DNA from: Mycobacterium paraense
Lineage (GTDB): Bacteria; Actinomycetota; Actinomycetes; Mycobacteriales; Mycobacteriaceae
DNA length: 64,000 bases
Direction: 5' to 3'
Assembly: GCF_002101815.1 (NCBI RefSeq)
Contig: NZ_LQPM01000010.1
Coordinates: 372,001-436,000, forward strand
Shown: positions 26,813 to 37,890 of the stretch, piece by piece
Layout of the letters: each line of letters begins with the position of its first letter
Numbering within the stretch: position 1 is the stretch's first letter
Made by a program: the position numbers and the translations under genes
The notes under the pieces: model-generated
The model's input: the letters and a program-made list of their open reading frames with translations, nothing else
Databases searched by the model: none
What the model was told of the DNA's origin: nothing

Positions 26813-28018
26813 CTACCCGCCGAGGGGCGGCCGGGCCATGACGGTGGGACGGAACCCGTACCGGGGTCCGGCACCGCTGCCCCCGCCGGCGCCCGCACCG
26901 GCCAGCGGCATGCCGCCGAGCAGGTTTCCGGGTCCCCCGGCGGCCTCCGGGGCAGCGCTGACGCTGCTGACCGGAATGGCGTGGGCCGCGGCGGCCGTCG
27001 GGGCGGTGGCGCCCGTCCAGGAGACCGGGACCGACAGCTTGCCGATCGAGGTCGCGCTGCCCAGGTGCGCCGCCGCGCCGGCGCCGCCACCCAGCAGGCC
27101 GCCCAGTCCGGGCAGGCCCTTGGGCACCGCGGCCGCGGCCGGGGCCGCGGCCCCGCCGATCGCGCCAAAGGTCTTGGCCATCTGCACACCGAAGTTGCCC
27201 ATACCCACGGAGAAGTACGGCAGACCCTCGGTGTTGTAGAAGAAGCTCGCGTAGTTCGAGTAACCACCAAGGAACGTACCGAGGTTAGTGGGCAGCGTGG
27301 TCTGACCGCTGATGAGGAACCAGAGTTCGGTCAACGGATTGTTGGTCCCGAATTGGTTCACCAGCGCGGTCGTCTGACCGGGAGTGGCGAGCGCGCCCAA
27401 CGAGCTCTGAATCTGGCTGAGGTAGCTCTGCAGCGTCTGTTGGATCGACGCGGCGGGCGCCGCGGACTGGGTGACGGCCGCCGCGGCGGGGTTGGCAACC
27501 GTCGGCGCGTTCTGGTACGGCGTCACCTTGGCCGCCGCCGCGGACTGACCGGCGTAGTTGTACATCGCCGCGGCGTTCTGCGCCCAGAACTCCTGGTACT
27601 GGGCCTCCAGCTGCGAGATGATCCCGTTGTTCTGGCCCAGGATGTTGGTCGCCATGGCCTGCGACAGCTCCGTGCGGTTGAGCGCGATCAGCGGCGGGGG
27701 CACCACCGACGCGAGCACGGTCTCGTAGGCCGCAGCGGCGTTCTGAGCCTGGGCGGCGGCTTCCTCGGCCTGACCGGCGGTGGTCGTCATCCACTGCACG
27801 TAGGGCTCCGCCGCCGAAGCCATCGACGCCGAGGCGGGCCCAAGCCACTCCTCGCCGGCCAGCTGGGTGATGATCTGGTCGTAGCCCAGGGCGGCCGAAT
27901 TCAGTTCGGCGGCAATCCCATTCCAGGCCGCGGCCGCCGCCATCATCGACCCGGAGCCCGGGCCCGCGTAGATCATCGCGGAGGTGACCTCCGGGGGCAA
28001 CATACCCAAGTCGCTCAT
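26813..28018 (-). CDS. PPE26: PPE family protein, PPE26-like
   Basis: A 401-residue PPE-SVP protein, [25 protein letters not shown], with core YETVLASVVPPPLIALNR and YQEFWAQNAAAMYNYAG, then [30 protein letters not shown] and PRYGFRPTVMARPPLGG. The NTEGLPYFS and C-terminal segments match M. tuberculosis PPE26. It starts at ATG 28018 or the adjoining GTG 28021, ten bases after the PE18 stop, with AGGAGGT between, so the two are a true PE-PPE pair. It is exported by ESX-5. Confidence 0.9.
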   Translation of the reverse strand: MSDLGMLPPEVTSAMIYAGPGSGSMMAAAAAWNGIAAELNSAALGYDQIITQLAGEEWLGPASASMASAAEPYVQWMTTTAGQAEEAAAQAQNAAAAYETVLASVVPPPLIALNRTELSQAMATNILGQNNGIISQLEAQYQEFWAQNAAAMYNYAGQSAAAAKVTPYQNAPTVANPAAAAVTQSAAPAASIQQTLQSYLSQIQSSLGALATPGQTTALVNQFGTNNPLTELWFLISGQTTLPTNLGTFLGGYSNYASFFYNTEGLPYFSVGMGNFGVQMAKTFGAIGGAAAPAAAAVPKGLPGLGGLLGGGAGAAAHLGSATSIGKLSVPVSWTGATAPTAAAAHAIPVSSVSAAPEAAGGPGNLLGGMPLAGAGAGGGSGAGPRYGFRPTVMARPPLGG

Positions 28019-28028
28019 CACTGACCTC

Positions 28029-28328
28029 CTAGCCGGCCGCGGCCGCGTTGGCCGCCTCGGTCGCCGCGTACGACCCCGAGCTGATGCCCAGGGTGCTGAC
28101 GAACTGCTCGTGAATCGCCGCAGCCTGCGCGCTGACGGCCTGGTACATCTGGGCGTGCGCGGCGAACTGGGCCGCGGTCAGCGCCGACACCTCGTCGGCC
28201 GCCGCCGGCACCACGCCGGTCGTCGGGGCCGCCGCCGCCGCGTTCTGGGCGCTCAACGCCGAGCCGATGCCCTGCAGGCTGCCCGCGGCCGCCGCCAGCG
28301 CTTCGGGCTGTGTGGTCACAAAGGACAT
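28029..28328 (-). CDS. PE18: PE family protein, PE18-like
   Basis: A 99-residue PE-only protein starting MSFVTTQPEALAAAAGSL and ending SGSYAATEAANAAAAG, with a YxxxE export signal in YAATE. It is the direct upstream partner of the PPE26-like gene. It differs at two residues from the PE at 23027, and the DNA is almost as similar, which suggests gene conversion or recent duplication. A GAGGAGGAAACGAA ribosome-binding region precedes the ATG. Confidence 0.94.
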   Translation of the reverse strand: MSFVTTQPEALAAAAGSLQGIGSALSAQNAAAAAPTTGVVPAAADEVSALTAAQFAAHAQMYQAVSAQAAAIHEQFVSTLGISSGSYAATEAANAAAAG

Positions 28329-28457
28329 TTCGTTTCCTCCTCAACTTTCAGGCTCGATGACCTTCAAGGAAAGATTTGCTGCTGAATTTCACTTCAGACA
28401 TGGCTTGCTAGTGAGACTAATTGGATCCCTCCGGGTCGCGCCTCCTTAGCGCCAACT

Positions 28458-28483
28458 GTTCACTGGTGGACAACTGCTGTTCA
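28458..28483. promoter_or_regulatory. Two GTTCA boxes 21 bp apart upstream of PE18
   Basis: GTTCA occurs at 28458-28462 and 28479-28483, exactly 21 bases apart, in the 165-base gap before PE18. The spacing is identical to the four-unit array at 30122-30189. It may be a response-regulator binding site, possibly of the PhoP/RegX3 type. Confidence 0.4.
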
Positions 28484-28493
28484 TTTCGGCTCG

Positions 28494-29804
28494 TCATCCG
28501 GCCGACGGTGGGCGGGTCAGCACGCTATATCGGAACCCGTATTTGTTGGTGTAGCCGTAGCCAGCGGTGCGCCGGCCCGCGCCCGTCATCGGGATGCCGC
28601 GCAGGATGCCATTCCCTGGTACACCGCCGTTGGCACCAGCATGTGCCGGAGTTTCCTCCGACGCGGCGAGCGTGACGGCCGCCTCTGACGTCGGATGGGA
28701 CCAGCTCGACGGAACCGACATCATGCCGACCTTGCCGGCGGCGCCGGTGCTCGCCGATACCGCTCCGGCGGGGTGGACGCCGCCGAGGCCACCGACGGCG
28801 CCCAGGTGCAGGCCGCCGAACTGCGGCGTCGGGAACCAGGCTCCACCGGCACCGGCCGTTGCACCGCCGGGGCCGAAGCTCAGCTGCTGGCCGATCGACC
28901 AACCGAAGTTGCCGATGCCCACACCGAAGTAGGCCTGCAGGAACTGGCGCCCCTCGTTGTACAACGGGCTGATGCCGCTGGAGGGGAACGACGACGGGTA
29001 ACCCACGACCGCCGGCTTGATGATGCCCGGGACGTTGAACCAGTCGTTCATAGGAGTGGGCAGCCCGTACTTGATCAGGTCCTGCAGCTGGCTCTGCAGC
29101 ATCGAGAACGGCCAGGTCGTGAACTGGTAACCGTTCAGCTGCTGTGGCGCGAGTTGCTGCAGTGTCTGCGGGATCGATGCGGCCTGGACCGCCTGGGCCG
29201 CGGTCTGCGCGGCGTTGCCGGCGGGCTGGGCGGTGGCCTGGGCGACCGCAGCTCCCTGCTGGCTGGGAGCGTCCGGCGTGCTGGTGTTGGGCGGCGCCTG
29301 GTAGGGGGTCAATACCGTGGCGGCCGCCGATGACGCGGCGTAGCCGTACATCGCGGCGGCGTCCTGCGCCCACATCTCCATGTACTGCGCCTCGGTGGCC
29401 ATGATCGCCGGTGTGTTCTGCCCGAAGAAGTTGGTCGCAACCAGCGTGGCCAACAGCACCCGGTTGGCCACGATCACCGGCGGGGGCACCGTCATCGCGA
29501 ACGCCGCCTCGAAGGCGCCCGCGGCGGCCCGCGCCTGGCTGGCGCTCTCCTCGGCCAGGCCGGCCGCCGTGCTGAGCCAGCTCACGTAGGGCACGACCGC
29601 CGAGACCATCGCGGTCGACGAAGGCCCGATCCAGGGAGCGCTGGTGAGCTCGGTGATCACCGAGTTGTAGCCACTGGCCGCCGTGCTCAGCTCCGCAGCC
29701 AGCGCGTCCCAGGCCGTCGCGGCAACCATTATCGACTCTGCTCCCGGACCCGCGTACATCCGACCGGAATTGATTTCGGGCGGTAACGCTCCGAAGTCGA
29801 ACAC
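28494..29804 (-). CDS. PPE25: PPE family protein, PPE25-like
   Basis: A 436-residue PPE-SVP protein. The start [23 protein letters not shown], core [18 protein letters not shown] and [47 protein letters not shown] and the end [16 protein letters not shown] are typical. The start is GTG at 29804 with GAGGAGGACACGG upstream. It is the first PPE after the ferredoxin gene, as PPE25 is in M. tuberculosis. A 62-codon frame with a PE-like end stops 12 bases upstream. An ESX-5 substrate is expected. Confidence 0.88.
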   Translation of the reverse strand: MFDFGALPPEINSGRMYAGPGAESIMVAATAWDALAAELSTAASGYNSVITELTSAPWIGPSSTAMVSAVVPYVSWLSTAAGLAEESASQARAAAGAFEAAFAMTVPPPVIVANRVLLATLVATNFFGQNTPAIMATEAQYMEMWAQDAAAMYGYAASSAAATVLTPYQAPPNTSTPDAPSQQGAAVAQATAQPAGNAAQTAAQAVQAASIPQTLQQLAPQQLNGYQFTTWPFSMLQSQLQDLIKYGLPTPMNDWFNVPGIIKPAVVGYPSSFPSSGISPLYNEGRQFLQAYFGVGIGNFGWSIGQQLSFGPGGATAGAGGAWFPTPQFGGLHLGAVGGLGGVHPAGAVSASTGAAGKVGMMSVPSSWSHPTSEAAVTLAASEETPAHAGANGGVPGNGILRGIPMTGAGRRTAGYGYTNKYGFRYSVLTRPPSAG

Positions 29805-29816
29805 CCCGTGTCCTCC

Positions 29817-30005
29817 TCAGTCGGCCGTGATCGCGTTGGCGATCGCGGCGGTCAGGTAAAAATCGTGGTGAGCGCGGTCACGACTTTGTGGACCGGCAAA
29901 CTCGGCCCGCGGGCGGAAAGCGCACGGCGACGCACCCGACCCTTCTGTCCAGATGGGTGATGTGCCACCAGGATTACCGGACTTCCGGTCAGGTATGAGA
30001 TCCAC
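29817..30005 (-). pseudogene. 62-codon frame with PE-like end before PPE25 (possible PE relic)
   Basis: The frame ends FYLTAAIANAITAD then TGA, 12 bases before the PPE25-like GTG. Aligned on the stop, it shares Tyr and the AN-A core with the PE end SYAATEAANAAAAG (5 of 13 positions), and the following GGAGGA matches the PE18-PPE26 junction. The upstream 48 residues are not PE-like. Alone the match is weak; it gains weight from the clearer relics before other PPE genes. Confidence 0.4.
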
Positions 30006-30121
30006 AATGTGCCTCGATCAGCCCGCGGTCAGCAACCGAGCGACAGCTCCTAGTGCCCGAACTGCCGCTCGCCCAAGACATTAGCTGCTGATAAAGGGCC
30101 CGCCGACCGACGATGCCAACT

Positions 30122-30189
30122 GTTCATTCCGAGCCAATTATTGTTCACTCCCGGCCAACCGCAGTTCACCAACGGCCGCCAATCGTTCA
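30122..30189. repeat. Four GTTCA units in exact 21-bp phase
   Basis: GTTCA begins at 30122, 30143, 30164 and 30185, a constant step of 21 bases, or two DNA turns. The intervening bases are partly conserved (CCAA or GGCC follow each unit). The array lies between the ferredoxin stop and the frame before PPE25. Same-face spacing suggests cooperative protein binding. The nearest known pattern is the GTTCAC direct repeat of PhoP-type PHO boxes. Confidence 0.6.
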
Positions 30190-30223
30190 CCCACCGTTTG
30201 CTTTTGGTTTGAGCGCTGCGCCG

Positions 30224-31827
<1,604 letters not shown>

Positions 31828-31836
31828 ATTGCCGTC

Positions 31837-34800
31837 CTAGTGGCGGAATTCGGTCGCGGCCACCTGCACGAAGATGCCGGTGTCCTCGGCCATCAGCAGG
31901 CCGCGGCCTCGGGGCAGCGGGCCGCCCTTCATCTTGCCGCGGATGAAGCCCTCGTCGGGGTCGGCGTCCATGACCAGCAACGGAGCGTTCGCCTGGTGCA
32001 GCGCCCGCAGCATGGGGTCGCTGCCCGCCGAGGACCACCCACCGAACGTCCGGGTCACGATCACGTGCAAGCCGACGTCGGCGGCCCTGGTCACCCAGGC
32101 GGCGGCCTTGTGCAGCGGCGAATCGAAGCCCGCCGGCAGCTGCTGGATGTCGTCGACGATCAGGAAGATCTCCGGGCCGCTCCACCAGGAGTGCGACAAC
32201 AGTTCCTGCGCCGACAGGCCGGGCGGTGGTTCGCGGCTCGCCAACAGCGCCGACATCTCGTTCATCATCTCCTGCACGCCGTCGAGGTTGTAGGCGAACT
32301 TCTCGACGTACTCGGAGCCCAGCACGGTCAGCAGCTGACGACGCGGGTCGACCAGCCACACCTGCGCCGACGGCCGCCCGGCCGGCGGTGTCGGTGCGCT
32401 GCTCGATCCCGGCGCATACAGCCGGCCGATCTCGGACATGATGGTGGCCAGCGTCGTGGTACGCCCACACTCGCGCCGGCCGGTCACCATCAGGTGCGCG
32501 TTCTCGGCGAAGTTGAGGTACACCGGCGCCAGGTCCAATTCCGAGATGGCCCAAGCGATTCCGCCGGCGCCCACCCCTTGGCGGGTGTCGCGCGCGGCGA
32601 GCTCGCGGACCTGCTCGACGCCGAACCGCGCGGGCAGCCGGCGCACCGGCGGCGCCTGGCCGCTGGCGAGGCGGCTGACGGCCTCGATGATGCTGTCGGA
32701 CGCGAACACGTTGTCGGGCGTGCTGGCCAGCGCCGGCCGCGCGATCAACGTGTGCAGGCCGGCCTGCGGGTCGGAGTCCAGGCGGACGTAGTTGACCGCG
32801 ACCATGCCGCGCCCGGGCTTGACCGGGACCTCCTTGGCAAAGCGCGAACGCACCAGCTTGGCGTCCTCGACCGCGGCCAGGCGCAACTCGATCCGGGAAC
32901 CGAACCCGCTTCGCACGGGCGGCCGCAGCTCCGATTCCCGATCGGCGGTGACGATCACGTGCACGCCGAACGAGGGACCCTGGTTGATGATCAGGTTCAC
33001 CTGCTCGATCAGCACCTCGTTTTCCTCGGCCAGCGCCCGGTAGTTGTCGATCACCAGGTAGACGTCGCCGAACCCGTCGTTGGGCACCGGCCCGGCCTCG
33101 CCGGCGAACTTGCGGCGCCGGAACACGTCCATCGAGGCGATGCCGTATTCGAGGAAGGTGCGCTTGCGCTCGCGCACCAGCGCCAGCAGTTCGGCCACCG
33201 TGCGGCGCACGCCGTAGGGATCCGTCGGGCCGGCCACCTCACCCACGTGGGGCAGGCGCGCGATGGAGTTCAGCGCGGTGCCGCTGTAGGCCAGGCAGTA
33301 GAACTGCACCTGCTCGGGCGTGTGCGTCATGGCGGCCGAGCAGATCAGCGTCTGCAGCGCCGTCGTCTTGCCCGAGCCGCCGGCCCCCAGGATCAGGACG
33401 TTGGCACCGGGACCGGAGGTGTCGACCGTCCACGGCGGCTGGTCGTGCTTGAACGGGCGGTCGATGATCCCGATGGGGAAGACCAGGTTCCGGGCGGTGC
33501 CGTAGTCCTGCTGCCAGGGATGTCCGATGAACCGGTTCACCAACTCGTCGATGGCGACGGGCTGGTTCAGCGGCGGCTGCCACAGCCGGTACGGCTCGAA
33601 GTCGATCTTGCGCAGCTGGTCGATGATCACCGTGCCGACCTTCGGCACCCGGATCCCTTCCTCGTCCTCCTCGCCGTCGACGTCGGCGGCCTCGAGCGCC
33701 TCGCCGTTCGAGTGGACCGCCACCGGCTCCAGCTCCGGTCCCCCGACGCTGACCTCCAGCGGGGTGAACGAGTTGGTAAACAGCTGCGGGCGAACGTAAT
33801 CGATGCTGTGCACCAGCGCCGGGGCTTCCTCGCCGTCGATGGTGATCCCGCGGGAGATGTAGTCCCGCCACAGGAACTCCGCCTGGAACCGGACGATGTC
33901 CTCGAGGCTGCGGCGGAAGTAACCCAGACCGGCCTGCGCCGGCAGGTTCACCGCGTTCGGCACGCCGGCCGCCTGGGCCGCGCCCGCGGTCCGGGCCTTC
34001 AGCACCAGCCGGTAACCCATGTTCTCCATGAGCTTTTCGGCACGGCTCTCGATGGTCTGCGACGCCATCATCAGGTGGATCCAGTAGGCACGTCCCTGAC
34101 GCCCGATCGAGTCCAGCACGTCCACCGCGGTCGGCATGATGCGGAACCACTCGTAGAACTCGTCGATGACGACGACCAGCATCGGCAGCGGCGGCATGTC
34201 CTGACCGCGCGCCCGCATCCGCAAGCGCACGGAGTTGTACTCCTTGGCGTCGTCGACGCCGGCGCTGTCGCAGATCGCCTTGCGGCGGGCGATTTCGCCC
34301 CAGAGCGCGTCCAGGAAGCGCTCCATGAGCGCCTGGTCTTCCTCCAGGTCGGTGATGATGCGCGACACGTGCGGCACGCCCGCGAACGGCTTGACCGCCG
34401 AACCACCCTTGAGGTCGGCCAGCACGAACTGCAGCTCCTCGGGCGGGTGGCCGAGCATCAACGACTCGATCACGGTCCGCACCAGCGTCGACTTACCCGA
34501 ACCGGTCGTCCCCGACATGACGCCGTGCGGGCCGTCACCGCCCTCGTCCAGCGACTTCATGTCCAAGAACAGCAGCTCGCCGTTGTCGGAGCGATTGCCG
34601 AACGGCGCCCGCAGCCGTGACCGGCCCATCGAGTCGGTGCGGCTGCCCCACAGCGCGTCGAAGTCGATGTCGGCCGGATCGTCAATTCCGTAGTACGCCA
34701 TGATGTCTCGCGCGCCGATATGGGCGACCCGCTGACCGATCTCTTCGTACGCCTCGGCCAGTCGCCAGCGCGCCAGCTTCTGCGAGAACTCCTCCGACTC

Positions 34801-36006
34801 CGCGACGCTGAGGTGGTCGGTCAGGGCGAAGAACCACGCGTTCTCGTCGATGACCATCCAGGTGTCGCGGTCGCGGGGCAGCGCCTCGATCACGCCCCGC
34901 TCGTCGAACTTCAGGGTCCGCTCGGGGACGGCCGACCACATCGATCCGCCGGTCAGGTCGAAGAACGTCACGCCGTCGATACCCTCGGCGCTGATCACGA
35001 ACTCCCACTGCGGGTCCGAGACGTCGGCGATGATGACCGTGTGCGGGGTCGGCGTCTGCGCCGACGAACTGGCGTGTCGGGGCGTGAAAGACCCACGGCC
35101 GGCGAACAATTCGGCCTGCTCCGCGGCGAACTCGCGCACCGAGCTGTAGACCATGCGCGCGTTGCCGGCCGCGTCCTGACGGCGCGGGTCGCCGAAGTGC
35201 GGCAGCCACTTCACCCAGTCCCACTGCTCCAGCTCGGAGCTGACCACGATCATCTGCACGTGGTCCGGCCCGTGGGAGAACGCCAGCTGGCAGACGATCG
35301 CCCGCATCAGGCCCAGCACCTGCTCGCGCTCGCCGATCAGCGAGTACCACGGCTCGACCAGCAGGGAGATCATCTTGGGCAGGTTGTAGACGACGCTTTG
35401 GTAGCGACCGAATTCCTGCAACGCCTTACCCGTCACGGGCTCCAGCTCGATGTCGGTCGGCATGTTCTGCGGCTCGCCCCAGGTCACCTCGGGGCGCGTC
35501 ATGCCCACGCCGACGCGCACCACACCGAAGTTGAGGTCCTTGCCGTCGGGCTTGCGCTCCCACATCCGCGACGACCCGACGGCCGCGGCCAGGGTGTCGG
35601 GCGCCGGGTGGAACCAGCGGTAGTTGGCGTCCATGCTGTCGGCCGACTCGTGCGCCGTCTCGCGCAGCATGTCGAGCATCAGCATGAACTGGGCGCGCAT
35701 CGCGTCCAGCTTCGGCCGGCTCATCTGCTGCTGACCGCCGAACCGGCCGCCGAACATCATCATCGCCATGCCGCCGATCATGAAGATCGGGAAGATCGCG
35801 CCGACGCCGCCGAACACGTGCGAGCCGCTGGCGAAGGTCATCGCGACCATGCCGCCCAACAGGCCGATCACCACGACGCCGACCACCACGATCCACCACG
35901 GCTTGCCCTCGGGTGGCGGGATGCTCAGCGGGGTCGGTAGGACGATGTTCTCCGGCTTGATGACCGGGGGCTTCTCCGGCGTGGGCCGGGCAAATCCGCG
36001 CTTCAC
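31837..36006 (-). CDS. eccC5: EccC5, FtsK/SpoIIIE-type motor ATPase of ESX-5
   Basis: A 1389-residue single-chain EccC. Two membrane helices (residues about 37-60 and 66-87) precede a stalk domain and three nucleotide-binding domains. Walker A motifs are GTTGSGKST near 500, GAGGSGKTT near 878 and the degenerate GRRECGRTT near 1178; acidic Walker B partners are LVVVIDEFYEW, VYLVIDNYRAL and IFLIVDDIQQL. EccC binds Esx and PE export signals and powers translocation. The GTG start overlaps the eccB5 stop (GTGA, 36006-36003), so the two are translated together. Confidence 0.97.
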   Translation of the reverse strand: MKRGFARPTPEKPPVIKPENIVLPTPLSIPPPEGKPWWIVVVGVVVIGLLGGMVAMTFASGSHVFGGVGAIFPIFMIGGMAMMMFGGRFGGQQQMSRPKLDAMRAQFMLMLDMLRETAHESADSMDANYRWFHPAPDTLAAAVGSSRMWERKPDGKDLNFGVVRVGVGMTRPEVTWGEPQNMPTDIELEPVTGKALQEFGRYQSVVYNLPKMISLLVEPWYSLIGEREQVLGLMRAIVCQLAFSHGPDHVQMIVVSSELEQWDWVKWLPHFGDPRRQDAAGNARMVYSSVREFAAEQAELFAGRGSFTPRHASSSAQTPTPHTVIIADVSDPQWEFVISAEGIDGVTFFDLTGGSMWSAVPERTLKFDERGVIEALPRDRDTWMVIDENAWFFALTDHLSVAESEEFSQKLARWRLAEAYEEIGQRVAHIGARDIMAYYGIDDPADIDFDALWGSRTDSMGRSRLRAPFGNRSDNGELLFLDMKSLDEGGDGPHGVMSGTTGSGKSTLVRTVIESLMLGHPPEELQFVLADLKGGSAVKPFAGVPHVSRIITDLEEDQALMERFLDALWGEIARRKAICDSAGVDDAKEYNSVRLRMRARGQDMPPLPMLVVVIDEFYEWFRIMPTAVDVLDSIGRQGRAYWIHLMMASQTIESRAEKLMENMGYRLVLKARTAGAAQAAGVPNAVNLPAQAGLGYFRRSLEDIVRFQAEFLWRDYISRGITIDGEEAPALVHSIDYVRPQLFTNSFTPLEVSVGGPELEPVAVHSNGEALEAADVDGEEDEEGIRVPKVGTVIIDQLRKIDFEPYRLWQPPLNQPVAIDELVNRFIGHPWQQDYGTARNLVFPIGIIDRPFKHDQPPWTVDTSGPGANVLILGAGGSGKTTALQTLICSAAMTHTPEQVQFYCLAYSGTALNSIARLPHVGEVAGPTDPYGVRRTVAELLALVRERKRTFLEYGIASMDVFRRRKFAGEAGPVPNDGFGDVYLVIDNYRALAEENEVLIEQVNLIINQGPSFGVHVIVTADRESELRPPVRSGFGSRIELRLAAVEDAKLVRSRFAKEVPVKPGRGMVAVNYVRLDSDPQAGLHTLIARPALASTPDNVFASDSIIEAVSRLASGQAPPVRRLPARFGVEQVRELAARDTRQGVGAGGIAWAISELDLAPVYLNFAENAHLMVTGRRECGRTTTLATIMSEIGRLYAPGSSSAPTPPAGRPSAQVWLVDPRRQLLTVLGSEYVEKFAYNLDGVQEMMNEMSALLASREPPPGLSAQELLSHSWWSGPEIFLIVDDIQQLPAGFDSPLHKAAAWVTRAADVGLHVIVTRTFGGWSSAGSDPMLRALHQANAPLLVMDADPDEGFIRGKMKGGPLPRGRGLLMAEDTGIFVQVAATEFRH

Positions 36007-37526
36007 TTAGGTACCACCAAATCTCCAGGGGACATGTCCATCGGTAGCGTGTCGTGCTCCACCAGGGCGTCTGCTCTCGACAGGGTCGGGCCTTGCGGCA
36101 GCAGTCGCAGCGCCACCCACGGCGCCAGGCTCGGCGTGGTCTTCAGGCCCAACGCCTCGCGGGCCTCGCGGGTGTCGTCGACGCCGAACCGGGCGCCGGC
36201 GTCCGTCAGCCACCACAGCGATTCCGTCGTCTTGGCGCCGGGGTCGTTGCCGGTGACCGCCACGAAGTTCGCGTGATCGGACGCGAAGTACACCTGGTCG
36301 GCCTCGCGGCCCGTCGTGTCGGCCTTCACCAGGGACACGACCTTGTTCGACTCCTTGGTCGGGATGGGCAGGGTCGACCCGGACACGACCTGGATGCGGG
36401 CCCGGTTCTCCCCGGACGTCTTCTGCCACCACCAGCAGGTCGCCGGGTTCTCCCGCATGTCCATCACGTTCAGCGGGTTGTCGGGGTACGACGACAGGTC
36501 CAGCTTGTTGACCACCGGCATCTTCGCCAGCGCCGACGGTTCCACCGTGACCGGCTTAGTGTTGCCGCCGGGGCCGCCGGCGTTCTGCAGGATCTGGGCC
36601 ACCAACGGGGGCAGCGTCTGCACGCCCTCGGTCAACACCAGCGAATACTGTTGCGGCCCACTGATTTGCGGCGTGACGATCACCGTGCCCACCGGGCCGG
36701 GCGCACCCGCGAACGTCGCCGGCGAGCCCGCGTTCGGAATCTCGGGGACCGTGAGCTCCGGGCCCACCGGCAGCGCGTCGTAGAGCGCGCGGCTCATCGG
36801 CTTCGCCATGCTGACCTGTTCGGGGGTCAGGCCCAGCGGCAGCAGCACCGAGCGGTTCGTCGCGTCGATCTTCGACCGGCGGCCCTGCCGGACCACCCAC
36901 GCCTCGTCGCCGTAGCGCAGCACCACGGCGTCCGACCCGTTCAGCACCTGGCGGTGGCCGCTGAGGTCCGGGGTGCCGTCGATCACCGTCACCGTCACCC
37001 CCGACGGCGCGCCCGTCCCGGTCGAACCCGCGACCGTGTCACAGACCAGCCAGGACGACGCGGCCGGCGTCTTCGGCGCGAAATTGGAGGGCGCACCCGG
37101 GATGCCCACCAGGGGCCCGCGGGGCAGGTTGGCGATCTGGCTCGACCGGACCAGGTGCGGGTTGTCGGGGCGCCCGGTGATCAGCCGGGCCGACGCGAGG
37201 TTCAGCGCCGGGTACAGCTTGTCGCCGACCCGGACGTACAGCGCCCCAGAGTCACGGTCGGCGATGATCGGCGACTCGTTGATCTGGCCGGACGGGCTGA
37301 GGAAGGACCACAGCAGCGCGCCCAGGCAGATCACCAGCGCCGCGGAGATCGACGCCACGACGGCCAGCGTCTGACGCCGCCCGGGCTCGATCTCCATGCG
37401 GACCCGCCAGCGGGTCAGCGCCATCGCGGTTCGGCGGGCCAGGAATTGATAGCCCGTCACCTGGGTGCGGGTCGACAACCCGAGGCCGTACCCCGAGCCC
37501 CGCTGCCCGCGACTCTCTTCCGCCAC
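36003..37526 (-). CDS. eccB5: EccB5, periplasm-exposed ESX-5 membrane complex subunit
   Basis: A 507-residue protein with one membrane helix near residues 55-75 (LAVVASISAALVICLGALLWSF) and a large periplasmic domain with repeated beta modules. SAARTR-like basic N-terminal residues (STRTQVTGYQFLARRTAMAL) face the cytosol, and two cysteines (VCDTV, TCWWWQ) may form a disulfide. EccB is the periplasmic cap of the complex. It is divergent from malQ and should be the first gene of an eccB5-eccC5 operon. Confidence 0.96.
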   Translation of the reverse strand: MAEESRGQRGSGYGLGLSTRTQVTGYQFLARRTAMALTRWRVRMEIEPGRRQTLAVVASISAALVICLGALLWSFLSPSGQINESPIIADRDSGALYVRVGDKLYPALNLASARLITGRPDNPHLVRSSQIANLPRGPLVGIPGAPSNFAPKTPAASSWLVCDTVAGSTGTGAPSGVTVTVIDGTPDLSGHRQVLNGSDAVVLRYGDEAWVVRQGRRSKIDATNRSVLLPLGLTPEQVSMAKPMSRALYDALPVGPELTVPEIPNAGSPATFAGAPGPVGTVIVTPQISGPQQYSLVLTEGVQTLPPLVAQILQNAGGPGGNTKPVTVEPSALAKMPVVNKLDLSSYPDNPLNVMDMRENPATCWWWQKTSGENRARIQVVSGSTLPIPTKESNKVVSLVKADTTGREADQVYFASDHANFVAVTGNDPGAKTTESLWWLTDAGARFGVDDTREAREALGLKTTPSLAPWVALRLLPQGPTLSRADALVEHDTLPMDMSPGDLVVPK

Positions 37527-37890
37527 GTTATTTCACCATCCGGTCTGCTAGAACGCCTGGATATTGTCCGTCGAAAATGCCCACTGCGCGAATTACTTCG
37601 ACAACCGTAAGGGACCCGCACCTGCCTCGCCACGCGTTGGCGTGCGCTTCACCTTCTATTTACATCGCCTCGGGCCGGCGCACCCCGCCCGTTTCGGGCG
37701 CCTGGCCCATGAGCGGCGCCGGCCGCGGCGCCGCCAACATTGCTCTTCCCCACTCATCCCCCGGCTGGATTTTTCGCATCTTCACTGGGCATGTTAATCG
37801 CGGATGCCCGGCTAGTCCTGCTGAACGGCAACCTTGCCGCGACGGCCCCGCCCGAGCCGGGTCCCGGCATCCTCAAGCAAGATGGGCGGC
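37527..37890. promoter_or_regulatory. Divergent promoter region eccB5 / malQ
   Basis: About 360 bases between divergent start codons, with locally AT-richer stretches near 37590 and 37660-37670. I see no gene and no clear palindrome. It must hold the promoter for eccB5-eccC5 and probably that for malQ, but I cannot place a -10 element with confidence. Confidence 0.5.

Noticed and set aside
30122-30189. CRISPR-like or iteron-like array
   Set aside because: Only about five bases per unit are invariant and the unit is 21 bases; there are no true repeats and spacers, no cas genes and no replication genes nearby.
37527-37890. An extended MalQ N-terminus starting at 37834
   Set aside because: The added residues are Arg/Pro/Ser-rich and not family-like; conserved sequence begins at the ATG 37891.
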